Shown: positions 35,232 to 43,879, counted from the stretch's first letter. The stretch is 64,000 bases of DNA from Actinosynnema sp. ALI-1.44 (GCF_001984155.1 NZ_MTQO01000053.1:558001-622000), one strand, 5' to 3'. The notes: generated from the sequence alone by a model not told the origin. Made by a program: numbers and translations.

Positions 35232-35686
35232 TCGGATTGCCAGGAAACCCGCACCTCCGGATCATGTCGTTCGGGTACGACTCCGATCGAGTGCCTGATG
35301 TCGACGTACTCGTCGACGCCCGGGACTGGTTCCCTGAAATCTCGCCAGAGCTGCGCGACCTGACCGGCCTCGACCAAGCGGTCGTCGACGCCGTCCGTGC
35401 TACGCCCGGCGTACCAGGCGTCACCAGGGCTCTCTACCTCGCCGTCAACACGCTCATCCGCTTGCAAGTCCGCGCCGTCGAGGTTGCGATCGGATGCGCC
35501 GACGGTCAACAACGCAGTGTCGTCATCGCCAACGAGGTCGCCAAGCTCGCCTGCGACGGTGACGGCTACGACGTCGAGGTCACCCACCGCGACGTCAAGA
35601 AGCCGCCGCCGGACTCTCGCCCGAGTACCGAACCGGCTGCCACGCCCGACGAGGGCAATCACGACGGCGATGTAACGGGACGATGA
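35228..35686 (+). CDS. Stand-alone RapZ C-terminal-domain protein
   Basis: 152 residues from ATG 35228. It aligns with the C-terminal domain of RapZ/YvcJ: SFGYxxxxxPDVDVLVDAR, FPEISPELRDLTGLDQAVVD and VAIGCADGQQRSVVIANEVA, followed by VEVTHRDVKK. The first is the strand-helix seen as SFGFKxGxPxDADxVFDVR in RapZ, the third corresponds to AIGCTGGKHRS. In E. coli this domain binds small RNA GlmZ and RNase E; the N-terminal P-loop kinase domain is missing here. The GG-KH of the motif is DG-QQ. Function in a prophage is unknown. Confidence 0.82.
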   Translation: MIGLPGNPHLRIMSFGYDSDRVPDVDVLVDARDWFPEISPELRDLTGLDQAVVDAVRATPGVPGVTRALYLAVNTLIRLQVRAVEVAIGCADGQQRSVVIANEVAKLACDGDGYDVEVTHRDVKKPPPDSRPSTEPAATPDEGNHDGDVTGR

Positions 35687-36207
35687 TCAGTGTGGACATG
35701 CCGGGCATGACTCGGACACTGTCCTCGAATCGGCTGCTGCTCGTCGCACTCGGCGCGGTTGTCGTCATCACCTTGGTCGTGTTCGGCATTGTCCGGCTCG
35801 CCGCGCAGCCGACACCGGAGCCCGCGCCGGTCGCGCAGTCGACATCGACGTCCACCTCGGCCGCGCCAGCGTCACCGATGTCCGCCCCAGCCACACCGCC
35901 GCCACCGGCGACCACGCAGCCAGTCAGCCTGGCCGCGCCCACAACGGCCAGCGCGGCGGCCGAGCAGGCGTTCATCAACGCCTTGTCGGCGATCGACCGG
36001 GACATCGTGCACGGTAAGCCCGCGAAGGCGCTCGACCGCGGCCGGAACCAGTGCCAAAGCGTGGCCCAGACACCAGGTGACGAGGCGCGCCTTCTCCGGC
36101 TCGCCGAGCAGCGGTTCACGTCCCCGGACCACCCGCAGGGGTTCGGGCCGGACACCGCCAAGCGGATCCTCACGGCCGTGCGTACGCACCTCTGCCCGGC
36201 CGCCTGA
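35683..36207 (+). CDS. Membrane-anchored protein with DUF732-like domain
   Basis: 174 residues. One N-terminal membrane helix (LLLVALGAVVVITLVVFGIV), a Pro/Ser/Thr linker, and a C-terminal helical domain (AFINALSAIDRDI, GRNQCQSVAQTPGDEA, TAVRTHLC) with two Cys in the DUF732 arrangement, as in mycobacterial secreted proteins. It overlaps the RapZ-like gene by four bases and is the last gene of the operon; a bidirectional hairpin follows. Probably displayed on the outer face of the membrane. Confidence 0.68.
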   Translation: MISVDMPGMTRTLSSNRLLLVALGAVVVITLVVFGIVRLAAQPTPEPAPVAQSTSTSTSAAPASPMSAPATPPPPATTQPVSLAAPTTASAAAEQAFINALSAIDRDIVHGKPAKALDRGRNQCQSVAQTPGDEARLLRLAEQRFTSPDHPQGFGPDTAKRILTAVRTHLCPAA

Positions 36208-36232
36208 GCACGACAAGAACGACATCTCCCGC

Positions 36233-36269
36233 GCAGAACGCCTCCTCCAGACCGGAGGGGGCGTTCTGC
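36233..36269. terminator. Bidirectional terminator between convergent operons
   Basis: GCAGAACGCC at 36233 and its complement GGCGTTCTGC at 36260 form a 10-bp perfect stem, extended inside by CTCC/GGAG pairing. It lies 25 bp after the DUF732-like stop and 15 bp before the end of the minus-strand holin-like gene. Confidence 0.75.
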
Positions 36270-36283
36270 GTTCTGGTCGGGTA

Positions 36284-36574
36284 TCAGTCGACCCGTTGGG
36301 TTGCAGGCCTGTACGCCTGGCTGGTCGAGTACACCGGTCTGGTCGCCGAGCCGACGAGCAGCCGAGCCAGCCATTGCGGCACGCGAGTCTCAAGCCAGCG
36401 CAGCACCGGGTACACCGCGGCGAGTACCGCCGGGTACGCCACTGCCTCCCAGAAGGTGTTGAGCACGAGCCCCACACCGTCGGGAAGAGCGAAGTGCACC
36501 ACGAGGTAGGTCACCAGCGCGGACCACAGGCCCGGCAGGACGGTGCGCAGCCAAGCAATCACCTTGTCTGACAT
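36284..36574 (-). CDS. Holin candidate, small membrane protein
   Basis: 96 residues with two to three hydrophobic segments (VLPGLWSALVTYLVVHFAL; AVAYPAVLAAVYPVLRWL) and a charged C-terminus. GAAAGGCG precedes the ATG. It lies just downstream of the GH25 endolysin gene on the same strand, the usual place for an actinophage holin, which opens the membrane so that the endolysin can reach the wall. No direct family hit is visible by eye, so the call rests on size, topology and position. Confidence 0.68.
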   Translation of the reverse strand: MSDKVIAWLRTVLPGLWSALVTYLVVHFALPDGVGLVLNTFWEAVAYPAVLAAVYPVLRWLETRVPQWLARLLVGSATRPVYSTSQAYRPATQRVD

Positions 36575-36627
36575 ACGTTTGTCGCCTTTCTGTCATGCGA
36601 CCCGCTATAGCCGAGTGGCCAGAGCGG

Positions 36628-37500
36628 TCACGATGGCGCCGGGCCGGTCACCCGAACGTCGACGGTGACGACCTCGGCCATGGCCTCCCGGATGATCACC
36701 TTCATCTCATCCGCGGTGACGTCGTCGGCCGCGACCAGGTCCACCAGCTTATTGATCACGGCGTCCTGTGCCTGTGCCATCTTGATCAGCACGCTGGTGT
36801 CGTTTTTGATCTCGCCGATGAAGTCGCCAACCGCCATCTTCAGGCCGGTGCGACCGTGAGTCTCGACGTCGTTCCACTCCATGTCAGCCTCCGCTTCCAA
36901 TCGCAAGTCCATATAGGACTCGTTGATGTCGGTGTTCTCGATGATGCCGGGCACGCGCCCGACGCTGGTGAACTGCCATGCGCACCGATACTTGTTCCAT
37001 GCGTTGCTGGGCAACGTGTTCATGCGTCCGTTGTTCGGGCCGTAGTTGGCTTCCCACACGAACGTGCCGGGCACTTTGGCGCAGATTTCCGCCGCGCGCA
37101 TGGCCCTCAGCTCGCTGGTGTTGGCATACAGCGCCACGCGTGGCACGAACCGGCGCAGCTCGGTCAGGAACCCGACCGAGAAGTCGTGCGCCTGCTGGCC
37201 GGTCCAGAGAACACCACTGTTCTCGATATCTAGCGCCGGGATGATTCCCCAGGCACCCAAGCGGTTCAGCTCGCCGAGGAACACGCGTGCTTGCTGTACT
37301 GGATCACCGTGTTGGGCGAAGTGGTAACCACCGATCGGGATGCCAACAGATTTCGCGCCGCGAACTTGGTTGTCGCCCTTGACGATGGCCGGGCCCTTGC
37401 CGTCAGTGAGCTTGACCCAGATGAACTGCACACCGGCGTTCCGGACGGCGTTCCAGTCGTTGACCGTCTGGTAGCGGTAGATGTCGATCCCTCGTGCCAC
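36628..37500 (-). CDS. Phage endolysin, GH25 lysozyme
   Basis: 290 residues from a GTG after AGGAGG. The catalytic barrel starts with GIDIYRYQ (Asp6), and carries the Asp91-x-Glu93 pair in PALDIENSG, plus YANTSE and the WQFTSVG segment of GH25 muramidases, which cut the MurNAc-GlcNAc bond. The C-terminal ~75 residues (helical, NDVETHGRTGLKMAVGDFIG onwards) may be a wall-binding or oligomerisation part. Exits the cell through the holin encoded next. Confidence 0.92.
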   Translation of the reverse strand: MARGIDIYRYQTVNDWNAVRNAGVQFIWVKLTDGKGPAIVKGDNQVRGAKSVGIPIGGYHFAQHGDPVQQARVFLGELNRLGAWGIIPALDIENSGVLWTGQQAHDFSVGFLTELRRFVPRVALYANTSELRAMRAAEICAKVPGTFVWEANYGPNNGRMNTLPSNAWNKYRCAWQFTSVGRVPGIIENTDINESYMDLRLEAEADMEWNDVETHGRTGLKMAVGDFIGEIKNDTSVLIKMAQAQDAVINKLVDLVAADDVTADEMKVIIREAMAEVVTVDVRVTGPAPS

Positions 37501-37513
37501 TGCTTGCCTCCTG

Positions 37514-37993
37514 TCAGGGTGCGATTACGAGTAGGGACTTCTTGACGAAGTTGCCGGTGCTGCTGCCGACGCGGAACTGCGCGGTAAAGGTGTTGACGCC
37601 GGGCGTGATGGTGAACAGGTGGAACGACGTCGTCCGGAACGCGTCGCCGGTCGCGCCGCACGTGGTGATCGCCGCGTAGTCGTCAGACGCAGCGATTGTG
37701 GTCACACCGGACACCGCGACACTCATCCACGAGCCGACGGTGGCGGTGTTGTTGAACATCTGGGCCGACCAGATCGCAAGGGCCTTGGTACCCACACTGG
37801 TGAGCTGCACGGAAGGGCCACCCGCGCCGGTCAACGTCGGCGTGTACGTGGCGCTGGTGGTGGTGCCGTTGGCCACCACGTTCGCGAACTTCGCTTTGGC
37901 GCCCAACAGGTCCACGAGAGGCAGCAGGTCGGCGATGTCGTCTTCCAGCGCGTCCAGTGCGGACGCTCGCAGTTTCTGGCCGGACAAGAACAT
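37514..37993 (-). CDS. Phage tail/appendage protein of unknown function
   Basis: 159 residues from ATG 37993 after AAGGAGG. N-terminal helix (RASALDALEDDIADLLPLVD), then a beta-rich domain (TSATYTPTLTGAGG; VNTFTAQFRVGSSTGNFVKK) of the type seen in small receptor-binding or baseplate decorations. Between the minor tail and endolysin genes, so probably a virion component. Confidence 0.68.
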   Translation of the reverse strand: MFLSGQKLRASALDALEDDIADLLPLVDLLGAKAKFANVVANGTTTSATYTPTLTGAGGPSVQLTSVGTKALAIWSAQMFNNTATVGSWMSVAVSGVTTIAASDDYAAITTCGATGDAFRTTSFHLFTITPGVNTFTAQFRVGSSTGNFVKKSLLVIAP

Positions 37994-38006
37994 GGGTCTG
38001 CCTCCT

Positions 38007-40214
38007 TCACAGTCGCAGTACCGGGGGTTGCCAGACCTCCACCTGGGAGTGGATCGGCACGGCGATGGGCATCGGGTCGGTGGTGAATGTCTGCGGGCTG
38101 GCCGCGCCGGTGATGCCGGTGACGCGCACTTTCACCCCGCCGACGAGGATGTGGAATGGAAAGTCGTCGGCCGCGGTGGTCCACACCGGCCCAGCAGTGG
38201 TTTCCACCGCGAAACTGGTGGCGTTCACCGCGACCGTGGTGGTGGTGCGGGCGCCGTCGGTTTGCAGGTGGCACAGGTTCGGGTCGGTGTCGCCCGTCGT
38301 GGCGGCCAGCACGATGACGCGCCACGGGTCGAACGGCGAGCACTGGAACGTCACGAGCCACTGGTGGGGGTTCAGACTCATCTGCACCCCTTCGACGAAC
38401 AGGCTGATCGTCGACGTGCCGAGCGTGGTGAAAACCTGGTCCACGTTGATCAGGTCGATGCGGCTACCCGGACGCAGGGCCAGCACCTGAGCGGCCAGGT
38501 GCGGCGTGGCGCTGAGGTTCACCGTCACCGTGGGGAAGCGGTAGCCCTCGACGGTGCCCAGGTTGACCAGCCACCCGGCATAGTCCTCGATCCGGCCCAG
38601 TTCGGTGCCGTGCACCGTGATCGACGTGTCGTACGTACCGATCACCGCGGTACCCTGCGGCCCCGTGACGTCCTCGTGGGTGTATTCGCCGCCGTACGCC
38701 CGGCTGGCGGTGGCCTTGTTGACCACCCTGGCGTCGTCGTGGGTGGGCCCGAACGGCGGGAACAGCTCCTTACCGCCGACGTCGATCGTCAGCGACGCTA
38801 CGGCGTTCTCACGGGTCGCGCGGCACACGTAGGTCAGGCCGTTGGTGAGGCCGTCGAACAACACGCCTTGCTCCACCGTCTCACACTGCCGCAACAACGG
38901 AACGAGACCGTCTTTGGACTGTGGCCCCATCAGGCTCGTGTCGTCCGTGTTGCCGGTGTCGCCGATCACGGTGAGCGGGATGGCGTTCTCCAGACAGAGC
39001 CGCTCGATCCGGTCGATGGCGGTCTCGCCGACCGCGCCGAGTGTGTAGTAGGCGGGGTCACCCCCGAACGGCGCCCACGAGATGTTGTTCCAGAACCCGA
39101 GGTGCCCGAAATAGCGTGCGGCGTTCTCGGTGGCAAACAGGATGATGCCGTCTGGGTGCCGGATGGTCTGGCTGGCGATGTAGCCGCCGGTGACGAACGT
39201 GTCGTCGACCCACATGTCGATGTTCACGGTCGGTGTGCCGCCGGGGGCGGTCTGGTGGACCCAGAACCGCACGTGGTGCACGTCGCCGTCGAACAGCACG
39301 GACGTGGACGCGGTGGCCAAGTCGACCGGTCCGGCGCCGGGCACGTACCCGATCACGGTGACCTCTTTGTGGAAGGCGTCCATCCGGGCGCCCCACCCGG
39401 ACTCGCCGCCTTCCAAGGACGACACCGAGGAGAACAGCCCGTCGACCGGGTCACCCTCGGCGAAGGACACCAGCAGGTCCAGAAACCACCACTCGGTGGT
39501 TTTCGGCGTGGCCGGAACGGGCGCTTTGAGGATGGCGAACTTGTTCAGTGACAAGCCTTCTGGCAGCCACGGCGCGAGCTTGCCTTGCCCGAAGTATTTC
39601 AGCGTCGCGTCGCCGGAGGTGCTGAGAAACACCGGGTCGATGAACGCTTCCCCGGTGCCGACTGTGGCTTTCGCCGACGATGCCAAGGGTCCCTCGTCGA
39701 GTGCGTAGTAGACGATCGGCGGGATGTTCACCCGTTGCGTGTAGAACCGGCGCGGCGCGGACCGCTCCACCTCGAACCCCTGCAGCAGCCGCCGAAGCGA
39801 CCCGTTGGCCAGCACGTCCACGACAGGGATACGGCCGGTGATCGAGTCCCACGCCGGAGTGAACCCGGTGACGTTGCCCTGGAACACGGTCTGAAACCCG
39901 ACGCCGTTGGGGTCAATGCGCACGCGCAACGGGACGTTCTTCTTCACGTTGGGCCAGTTCGGGCTCGCCCCGCCGAGAGAATAATTCGCGGCGCGGTTGT
40001 CCAAGGTCATCGTGCAGGAGGCTGGTTGTGTGGTGCTGGCCTCATCAGCACGCCCGTACTCGATGCTCATGGCGGGTTCGTCGCGCAGATCGCCGGTGAC
40101 GTCGGTCCAGGTCCACAGTGCATCGTCGCCATGGATGTCGGCGCCCCAAGCGATTTCCACCACGACACGACCGCTTGCCCCCAGTGCGTGGGTGAGAAAG
40201 GCCTTACCTGCCAT
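38007..40214 (-). CDS. Minor tail protein with LamG/concanavalin-like domain
   Basis: 735 residues. The N-terminal ~190 residues resemble siphophage distal/minor tail proteins (DVTGDLRDEPAMSIEYGRAD, LDNRAANYSLGGASPNW). The middle, at residues ~240-360, has a LamG-like jelly roll (VSSLEGGESGWGARMD, FDGDVHHVRFWVHQ), a carbohydrate-binding fold often used for host recognition. It follows the tape measure gene with a 3-bp gap, the standard place for the tail-tip protein. Confidence 0.82.
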   Translation of the reverse strand: MAGKAFLTHALGASGRVVVEIAWGADIHGDDALWTWTDVTGDLRDEPAMSIEYGRADEASTTQPASCTMTLDNRAANYSLGGASPNWPNVKKNVPLRVRIDPNGVGFQTVFQGNVTGFTPAWDSITGRIPVVDVLANGSLRRLLQGFEVERSAPRRFYTQRVNIPPIVYYALDEGPLASSAKATVGTGEAFIDPVFLSTSGDATLKYFGQGKLAPWLPEGLSLNKFAILKAPVPATPKTTEWWFLDLLVSFAEGDPVDGLFSSVSSLEGGESGWGARMDAFHKEVTVIGYVPGAGPVDLATASTSVLFDGDVHHVRFWVHQTAPGGTPTVNIDMWVDDTFVTGGYIASQTIRHPDGIILFATENAARYFGHLGFWNNISWAPFGGDPAYYTLGAVGETAIDRIERLCLENAIPLTVIGDTGNTDDTSLMGPQSKDGLVPLLRQCETVEQGVLFDGLTNGLTYVCRATRENAVASLTIDVGGKELFPPFGPTHDDARVVNKATASRAYGGEYTHEDVTGPQGTAVIGTYDTSITVHGTELGRIEDYAGWLVNLGTVEGYRFPTVTVNLSATPHLAAQVLALRPGSRIDLINVDQVFTTLGTSTISLFVEGVQMSLNPHQWLVTFQCSPFDPWRVIVLAATTGDTDPNLCHLQTDGARTTTTVAVNATSFAVETTAGPVWTTAADDFPFHILVGGVKVRVTGITGAASPQTFTTDPMPIAVPIHSQVEVWQPPVLRL

Positions 40215-40217
40215 GGT

Positions 40218-42347
40218 TCACGCTGCCTTGATCTGGATCTGCCCGCCGCGGATGAGTTTCTGGATCACCGTGGCAAGTGCTGAGTCCGTCCCACCGGCGA
40301 AGCTGACCGCCACCTGCACAGCTGTCGGCCCGGTGCTCGAAGGCATGTAGCCCGACGCGCGGTAGCCGACCGCCGCCCGCCAGTCCTTACCGGCATTGAT
40401 GGCGTCCAGGATGCGTGCGTTCTCGGGCTTGCTGGCGTGCTTCTCGGCGGTGATGTGCTCGCCCTTGCTGGCCCAGATGGGGTTGCTGTCACTGGTCCCC
40501 GAGCCGACGCCACCCACCCAGCCACCCGTGGCGAACGAGACCATGCCGCCGTTCTTGGACTTGAGCGGCAGGTTCTGCGGCGTGCCCACCACGCCGACCC
40601 GAATCGTGGCGTACAAGCTGTTGAGCCACGCCACAGTTCGGTTCGCCTGGTCGATCGCGTACTGCGTGTTCGCCTGCACCGACACCCAGCCGCCGGGGAG
40701 ATGGGTCACTTGGTAGCCAAGGCGGTTGAGGTTGTCCTCGGCCTCTTGCGTCAGCCCCTGCACTTTCACGGGGGTGTTCGGTGGGAGGGTCCGCAGTCGT
40801 TCATGGATGTCGTGGACCTTCTCCCACTCGGCTTGCACCTTGATGTCGATCTCTACTTGCCGCTGCAGCTGCCCCACGGCGTCGGCGACCTTGTCGAACA
40901 CGTCGATGGCGCCTTGTGCCTTCGGCGCGATACCGGCGAACGGGTCCCAGTTGTCCAGGAAGCTGCCCAACTCGTTGAGCCGCGCGGCCATCCACCCACC
41001 CAGCTTGCTCGCGCCCTCCTCCATGCGCCGAGACAGCTTGTCCATCTCGGTGTCGGTCGACACCGCCATCTTGTTCACGGCACCCGTGTACTGAGTCTGC
41101 GCGCGAGCCATGTTGACGTCGATGGCAGACACGACCTGTTTCATCGTGTCTTCCCACTGGGTGCCGAACAGCGCCACGCCAATGCGGTTCTGCTCGACCG
41201 GGTCCTTGATCTCCTTGATGCGGGTGATGATCGAGTCGACGGCGACCAGCGCGCCCGGCCCGCCGCGGGCGATGGCCTGCGGGATGGCCTGCGCGTCGAG
41301 CCCCAGGTTCTGTAGGGCCTGGCCGACTTCCTTCGATCCGTCGATCACGCGGATGTTCAGTTCCTTGAACGCGTCGGCGATGTAGTCCGTGTCACGGGCA
41401 CCTGCCTGCAGCCCCTGCTGAATGACACCCAGCGCGGTTGCCCCGTCGAACCCCAGGTTGTGGAAGTAGCCCGAGTACTCCTGCAGCGTGTCGGCCCAGT
41501 CCTCGCCGCGGGAGCCGAGCGTCTGGTAACCCGCCACGAGAAGGTCCTGAGCCGCGGTCCAGTCCGGCACCAATCGGTTGGTGACCGCCGAACTGGCCGC
41601 ACGGATGGCCTCGGGGACGTCGACACCGAAGCCCTGCACCACTTTGACCATCCGGGCGGCCACGTCGTCCTGGGCTGCTTTGGTCATCTGCGCCCAGCCC
41701 TTGACGTCCGAACTCAGCGTCGCGTAGACGGACGCGATTTGGTCCTTGGAGTCGCCGAGCCCGGAGGCGTACGCCTTCCCCACGCTCGCGCCGTACTTCT
41801 GCGCGTCGGCCGGGCTGAGACCCATCTGGTTCTGCAGCTTGGTGGTGAGCTTGGCCTCGCTCGCGCCAGCCTCCAGCGCGTTGCTGAGAATGCCCGCGAT
41901 GGGGATCGCCGCGAGGGCCCCGGCGAACTTGCCGCCGAAGGACTTCCCTGCGGCGCTGCCCGCCTGAGCGGACGCGTCCTTGCCCACGTCCTTGATGGCG
42001 GCCTCGGCCTTGCCGGTATCCGCCTCCACAGCGATCCTGATCTTGTCTTTCTTGTCGATCCCCTTGATGGCGGCCTCGGCCTTGCTCACGTCGGCGTCGG
42101 CCGTGACATTGATCTTCTCGCCCTTGACCTGGTTGACCGCCTGGCTGAGCTTGTCCGCTCCGGCCGCCGCACCGGCGAACGCCTTCTCCGCCTTGGCCGC
42201 GTCACCGCTCAGCGCGGACGCCATCGCGCCACTGGACGACTTCACGTCGTTGCTCATGTCGTCGACGGCCCGTGCTGCTCTCTGGGCGGCTGCGGTGAGC
42301 TTCTTCTCGTCGCCCGCGAACGTGAGCTTGACCGAGGGATCGGCCAT
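40218..42347 (-). CDS. Tail tape measure protein
   Basis: 709 residues, the largest structural gene of the module. The N-terminal 160 residues are Ala/Lys-rich coiled coil with repeated DVSKAEAAIKGIDKKD-type units (also DTGKAEAAIKDVGKD). A TP901-type core follows (GYQTLGSRGEDWADTLQEYS, ALGVIQQGLQAGARDTDYIA). Such proteins set the length of siphovirus tails. The last ~150 residues contain a Gly-rich region (GGMVSFATGGWVGGVGSGTS). It directly follows the chaperone and two small genes. Confidence 0.92.
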   Translation of the reverse strand: MADPSVKLTFAGDEKKLTAAAQRAARAVDDMSNDVKSSSGAMASALSGDAAKAEKAFAGAAAGADKLSQAVNQVKGEKINVTADADVSKAEAAIKGIDKKDKIRIAVEADTGKAEAAIKDVGKDASAQAGSAAGKSFGGKFAGALAAIPIAGILSNALEAGASEAKLTTKLQNQMGLSPADAQKYGASVGKAYASGLGDSKDQIASVYATLSSDVKGWAQMTKAAQDDVAARMVKVVQGFGVDVPEAIRAASSAVTNRLVPDWTAAQDLLVAGYQTLGSRGEDWADTLQEYSGYFHNLGFDGATALGVIQQGLQAGARDTDYIADAFKELNIRVIDGSKEVGQALQNLGLDAQAIPQAIARGGPGALVAVDSIITRIKEIKDPVEQNRIGVALFGTQWEDTMKQVVSAIDVNMARAQTQYTGAVNKMAVSTDTEMDKLSRRMEEGASKLGGWMAARLNELGSFLDNWDPFAGIAPKAQGAIDVFDKVADAVGQLQRQVEIDIKVQAEWEKVHDIHERLRTLPPNTPVKVQGLTQEAEDNLNRLGYQVTHLPGGWVSVQANTQYAIDQANRTVAWLNSLYATIRVGVVGTPQNLPLKSKNGGMVSFATGGWVGGVGSGTSDSNPIWASKGEHITAEKHASKPENARILDAINAGKDWRAAVGYRASGYMPSSTGPTAVQVAVSFAGGTDSALATVIQKLIRGGQIQIKAA

Positions 42348-42619
42348 CAGTCGCTCCTGCGCAGCGCGAGGTGGTCAGCCAGCCGGGCCTCCAGCGAGGC
42401 GAGGCGTTCGCCGTGGTGCCCCTGCGTCTTGGCCACGTCGCGGGTGTCGCGCTCGATCCGGTCGATAGCGTCCCGTAGCGACGAACCGCCGTTTGGCACG
42501 ACCTCCTTCACGACCTTGTCCTGTCGCTTGCGGCTCTTGACCAGCTCCACGAGGACCCCGACAAGTGCGACGAGAACGGCGCCGGTGGTGCTGATCAACG
42601 TGACGGCTACCCCGTTCAT
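42347..42619 (-). CDS. Small membrane/coiled-coil protein
   Basis: 90 residues from the ATG at 42619, overlapping the next upstream gene by one base. One membrane helix (VTLISTTGAVLVALVGVLVE) and a C-terminal coiled coil (LRDAIDRIERDTRDVAKTQG ... LEARLADHLAL). The layout resembles short phage helical-bundle proteins such as DUF2746, often encoded near lysis genes, though this one lies before the tape measure gene. Confidence 0.65.
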   Translation of the reverse strand: MNGVAVTLISTTGAVLVALVGVLVELVKSRKRQDKVVKEVVPNGGSSLRDAIDRIERDTRDVAKTQGHHGERLASLEARLADHLALRRSD

Positions 42620-43032
42620 CAGCGCACGTCCAATCCGGACCGCTCGCACAGGTCGACGAGCTGTTTCGCCAGTTCTTCGAGGACTTTCTGGCGGCGAGCC
42701 GCGAACGCTGGCCACAGGTACCGGCCGCCCTTGATCTGTTCACGCCGGGTGGCCTTGCGCCGCCCTACGCGGCCGCCGAACTCCAGCCAGCCGTAGTACG
42801 GCACCCTGCCGCTACCGCCCTGGGCCCGCGCCGCGGTGCGGGTACTGCGCGCCTTCAGGCTCGCTCGCGCCTTCCCTCGCAGCACCGGAACGGTCGTCCG
42901 GGCTTGCGCCACCACGATCTCGGCCGCATGGTTGTTGGCCACCCGCAGCGCCTTTGGCGCCTCGGTGCTGATGCGCTTGAGCGACTTGGCAAGCGCGGTC
43001 AAGCCTTCGACGTTGATCGGCTCGGTGATCAC
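42619..43032 (-). CDS. HK97 gp10-like tail component
   Basis: 137 residues. Recognised by the long first helix (LTALAKSLKRISTEAPKALR), AQARTTVPVLRGKARASLKA and the aromatic YYGWLEFGG of the HK97-gp10 (neck/tail-completion) family, then PAFAARRQKVLEELAKQL. Normally such genes precede the tail terminator and major tail genes; here the gene lies after the chaperone, next to the tape measure. Confidence 0.82.
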   Translation of the reverse strand: MITEPINVEGLTALAKSLKRISTEAPKALRVANNHAAEIVVAQARTTVPVLRGKARASLKARSTRTAARAQGGSGRVPYYGWLEFGGRVGRRKATRREQIKGGRYLWPAFAARRQKVLEELAKQLVDLCERSGLDVR

Positions 43033-43038
43033 GCGCGC

Positions 43039-43507
43039 TCACCCTCTCGCTAGTTCGTTGCGCTGGGCCTGGATTCCGTAGTAGACGCGCCACTTCATGA
43101 ACTCCTCGGAGCTCATCTCCTGACGCATCCGGGCTACCGACCGCCAGCCCAGTTCCTTGGTCAAGAAGAACTCGAACTCTTCTTCGGGGTCGTCAAGAAA
43201 CCCTTTTGTAGGCGCTCTTTTCAGCCTCCCGGCCGAAGCCGCTGAGGTCGTAGATGGCCTCGACGACCGCCTGGAACTCCTCCCCGGTGGCGATCGCCTG
43301 CCACTGGCCCACCTCGTCCTCGGTCAGCGCGGGGTCGACCATCGCAGCGGCCACGTAACGGCGCTCGGCGTCCTTGTCGCCGGGGTCCTGCCGCAGGGCC
43401 AGCACCTCAGCGCGGCTCAAGCCGCGCACCCGCACGTCGCCAACTTTAGGCAGGGTCACGACCGCCTCGGGCAGCCTGCTGCCGGTCAGCAGTGTCTGCT
43501 TGTCCAT
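43039..43507 (-). CDS. Tail assembly chaperone G/GT with probable +1 frameshift
   Basis: Frame 0 (43507 to a stop at 43193) gives a 104-residue G protein (VTLPKVGDVRVRGLSRAEVL, EFQAVVEAIYDLSGFG). At minus-strand CAAAAGGG (43208-43201), an AAA codon is followed by rare AGG; slipping one base forward re-pairs AAA perfectly and continues KGFLDDPEEEFEFF, LTKELGWRSVARMRQEMSSE, EFMKWRVYYG to a stop at 43039. The fusion would be about 155 residues. The second segment has the typical T-domain look (MSSEEFMKWRVYYG). The -1 frame stops after 14 codons. G and GT help assemble the tail around the tape measure. Confidence 0.8.
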
Positions 43508-43510
43508 CTC

Positions 43511-43867
43511 CTACTTCCCCCGTTCGACCTTCAGGACGGCCACGGTCACACCCGTTGTGGCGGAGTAGTTCCACCACACCCGGCCGTCAGACGGTTGCGT
43601 GTACTCGCTGGGGAACGGGCCGATCGTCACGTCGCCGGTGTTCGCCGGGACGGTGTGCTGACGGCCGCCGTTCGTCGCCGCGACCCCGGCGAGGGTCTTG
43701 GCGATGAGCACGGTCACGGTCTTGGCTGACGCGTCCGTGTTCTTCACCCGCAGGTAGGTCAACCCGTCGTTCGCGGCCATGTGACCGTCCGCCGTCGCCG
43801 CGGTGAACGTCGGCGTACGGGTGGTCTCGGAGTTCTGCGTCTCCGCGTTCAGTGCCGTGCGAGCCAT
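43511..43867 (-). CDS. Small virion-associated protein of unknown function
   Basis: 118 residues from ATG 43867 after AGGGAGAAC. Beta-rich and Thr-rich (TRTPTFTAATADGHMAANDG, KTVTVLIAKTLAGVAAT, WWNYSATTGVTVAVLKV). Lies between major tail and chaperone genes. Could be a capsid/tail decoration protein; no family certain. Confidence 0.65.
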   Translation of the reverse strand: MARTALNAETQNSETTRTPTFTAATADGHMAANDGLTYLRVKNTDASAKTVTVLIAKTLAGVAATNGGRQHTVPANTGDVTIGPFPSEYTQPSDGRVWWNYSATTGVTVAVLKVERGK

Positions 43868-43879
43868 GAGCGTTCTCCC

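Noticed and set aside
36597-36660. tRNA-like 5' sequence (TATAGCCGAGTGGCCAGAGCGG)
   Set aside because: It looks like a D-arm but no anticodon arm, matching acceptor stem or proper T-arm follows, and it runs into the endolysin 3' end.
37698-39551. 617-codon plus-strand frame opposite the minor tail gene
   Set aside because: Antisense shadow of a gene in a contiguous minus-strand tail operon.
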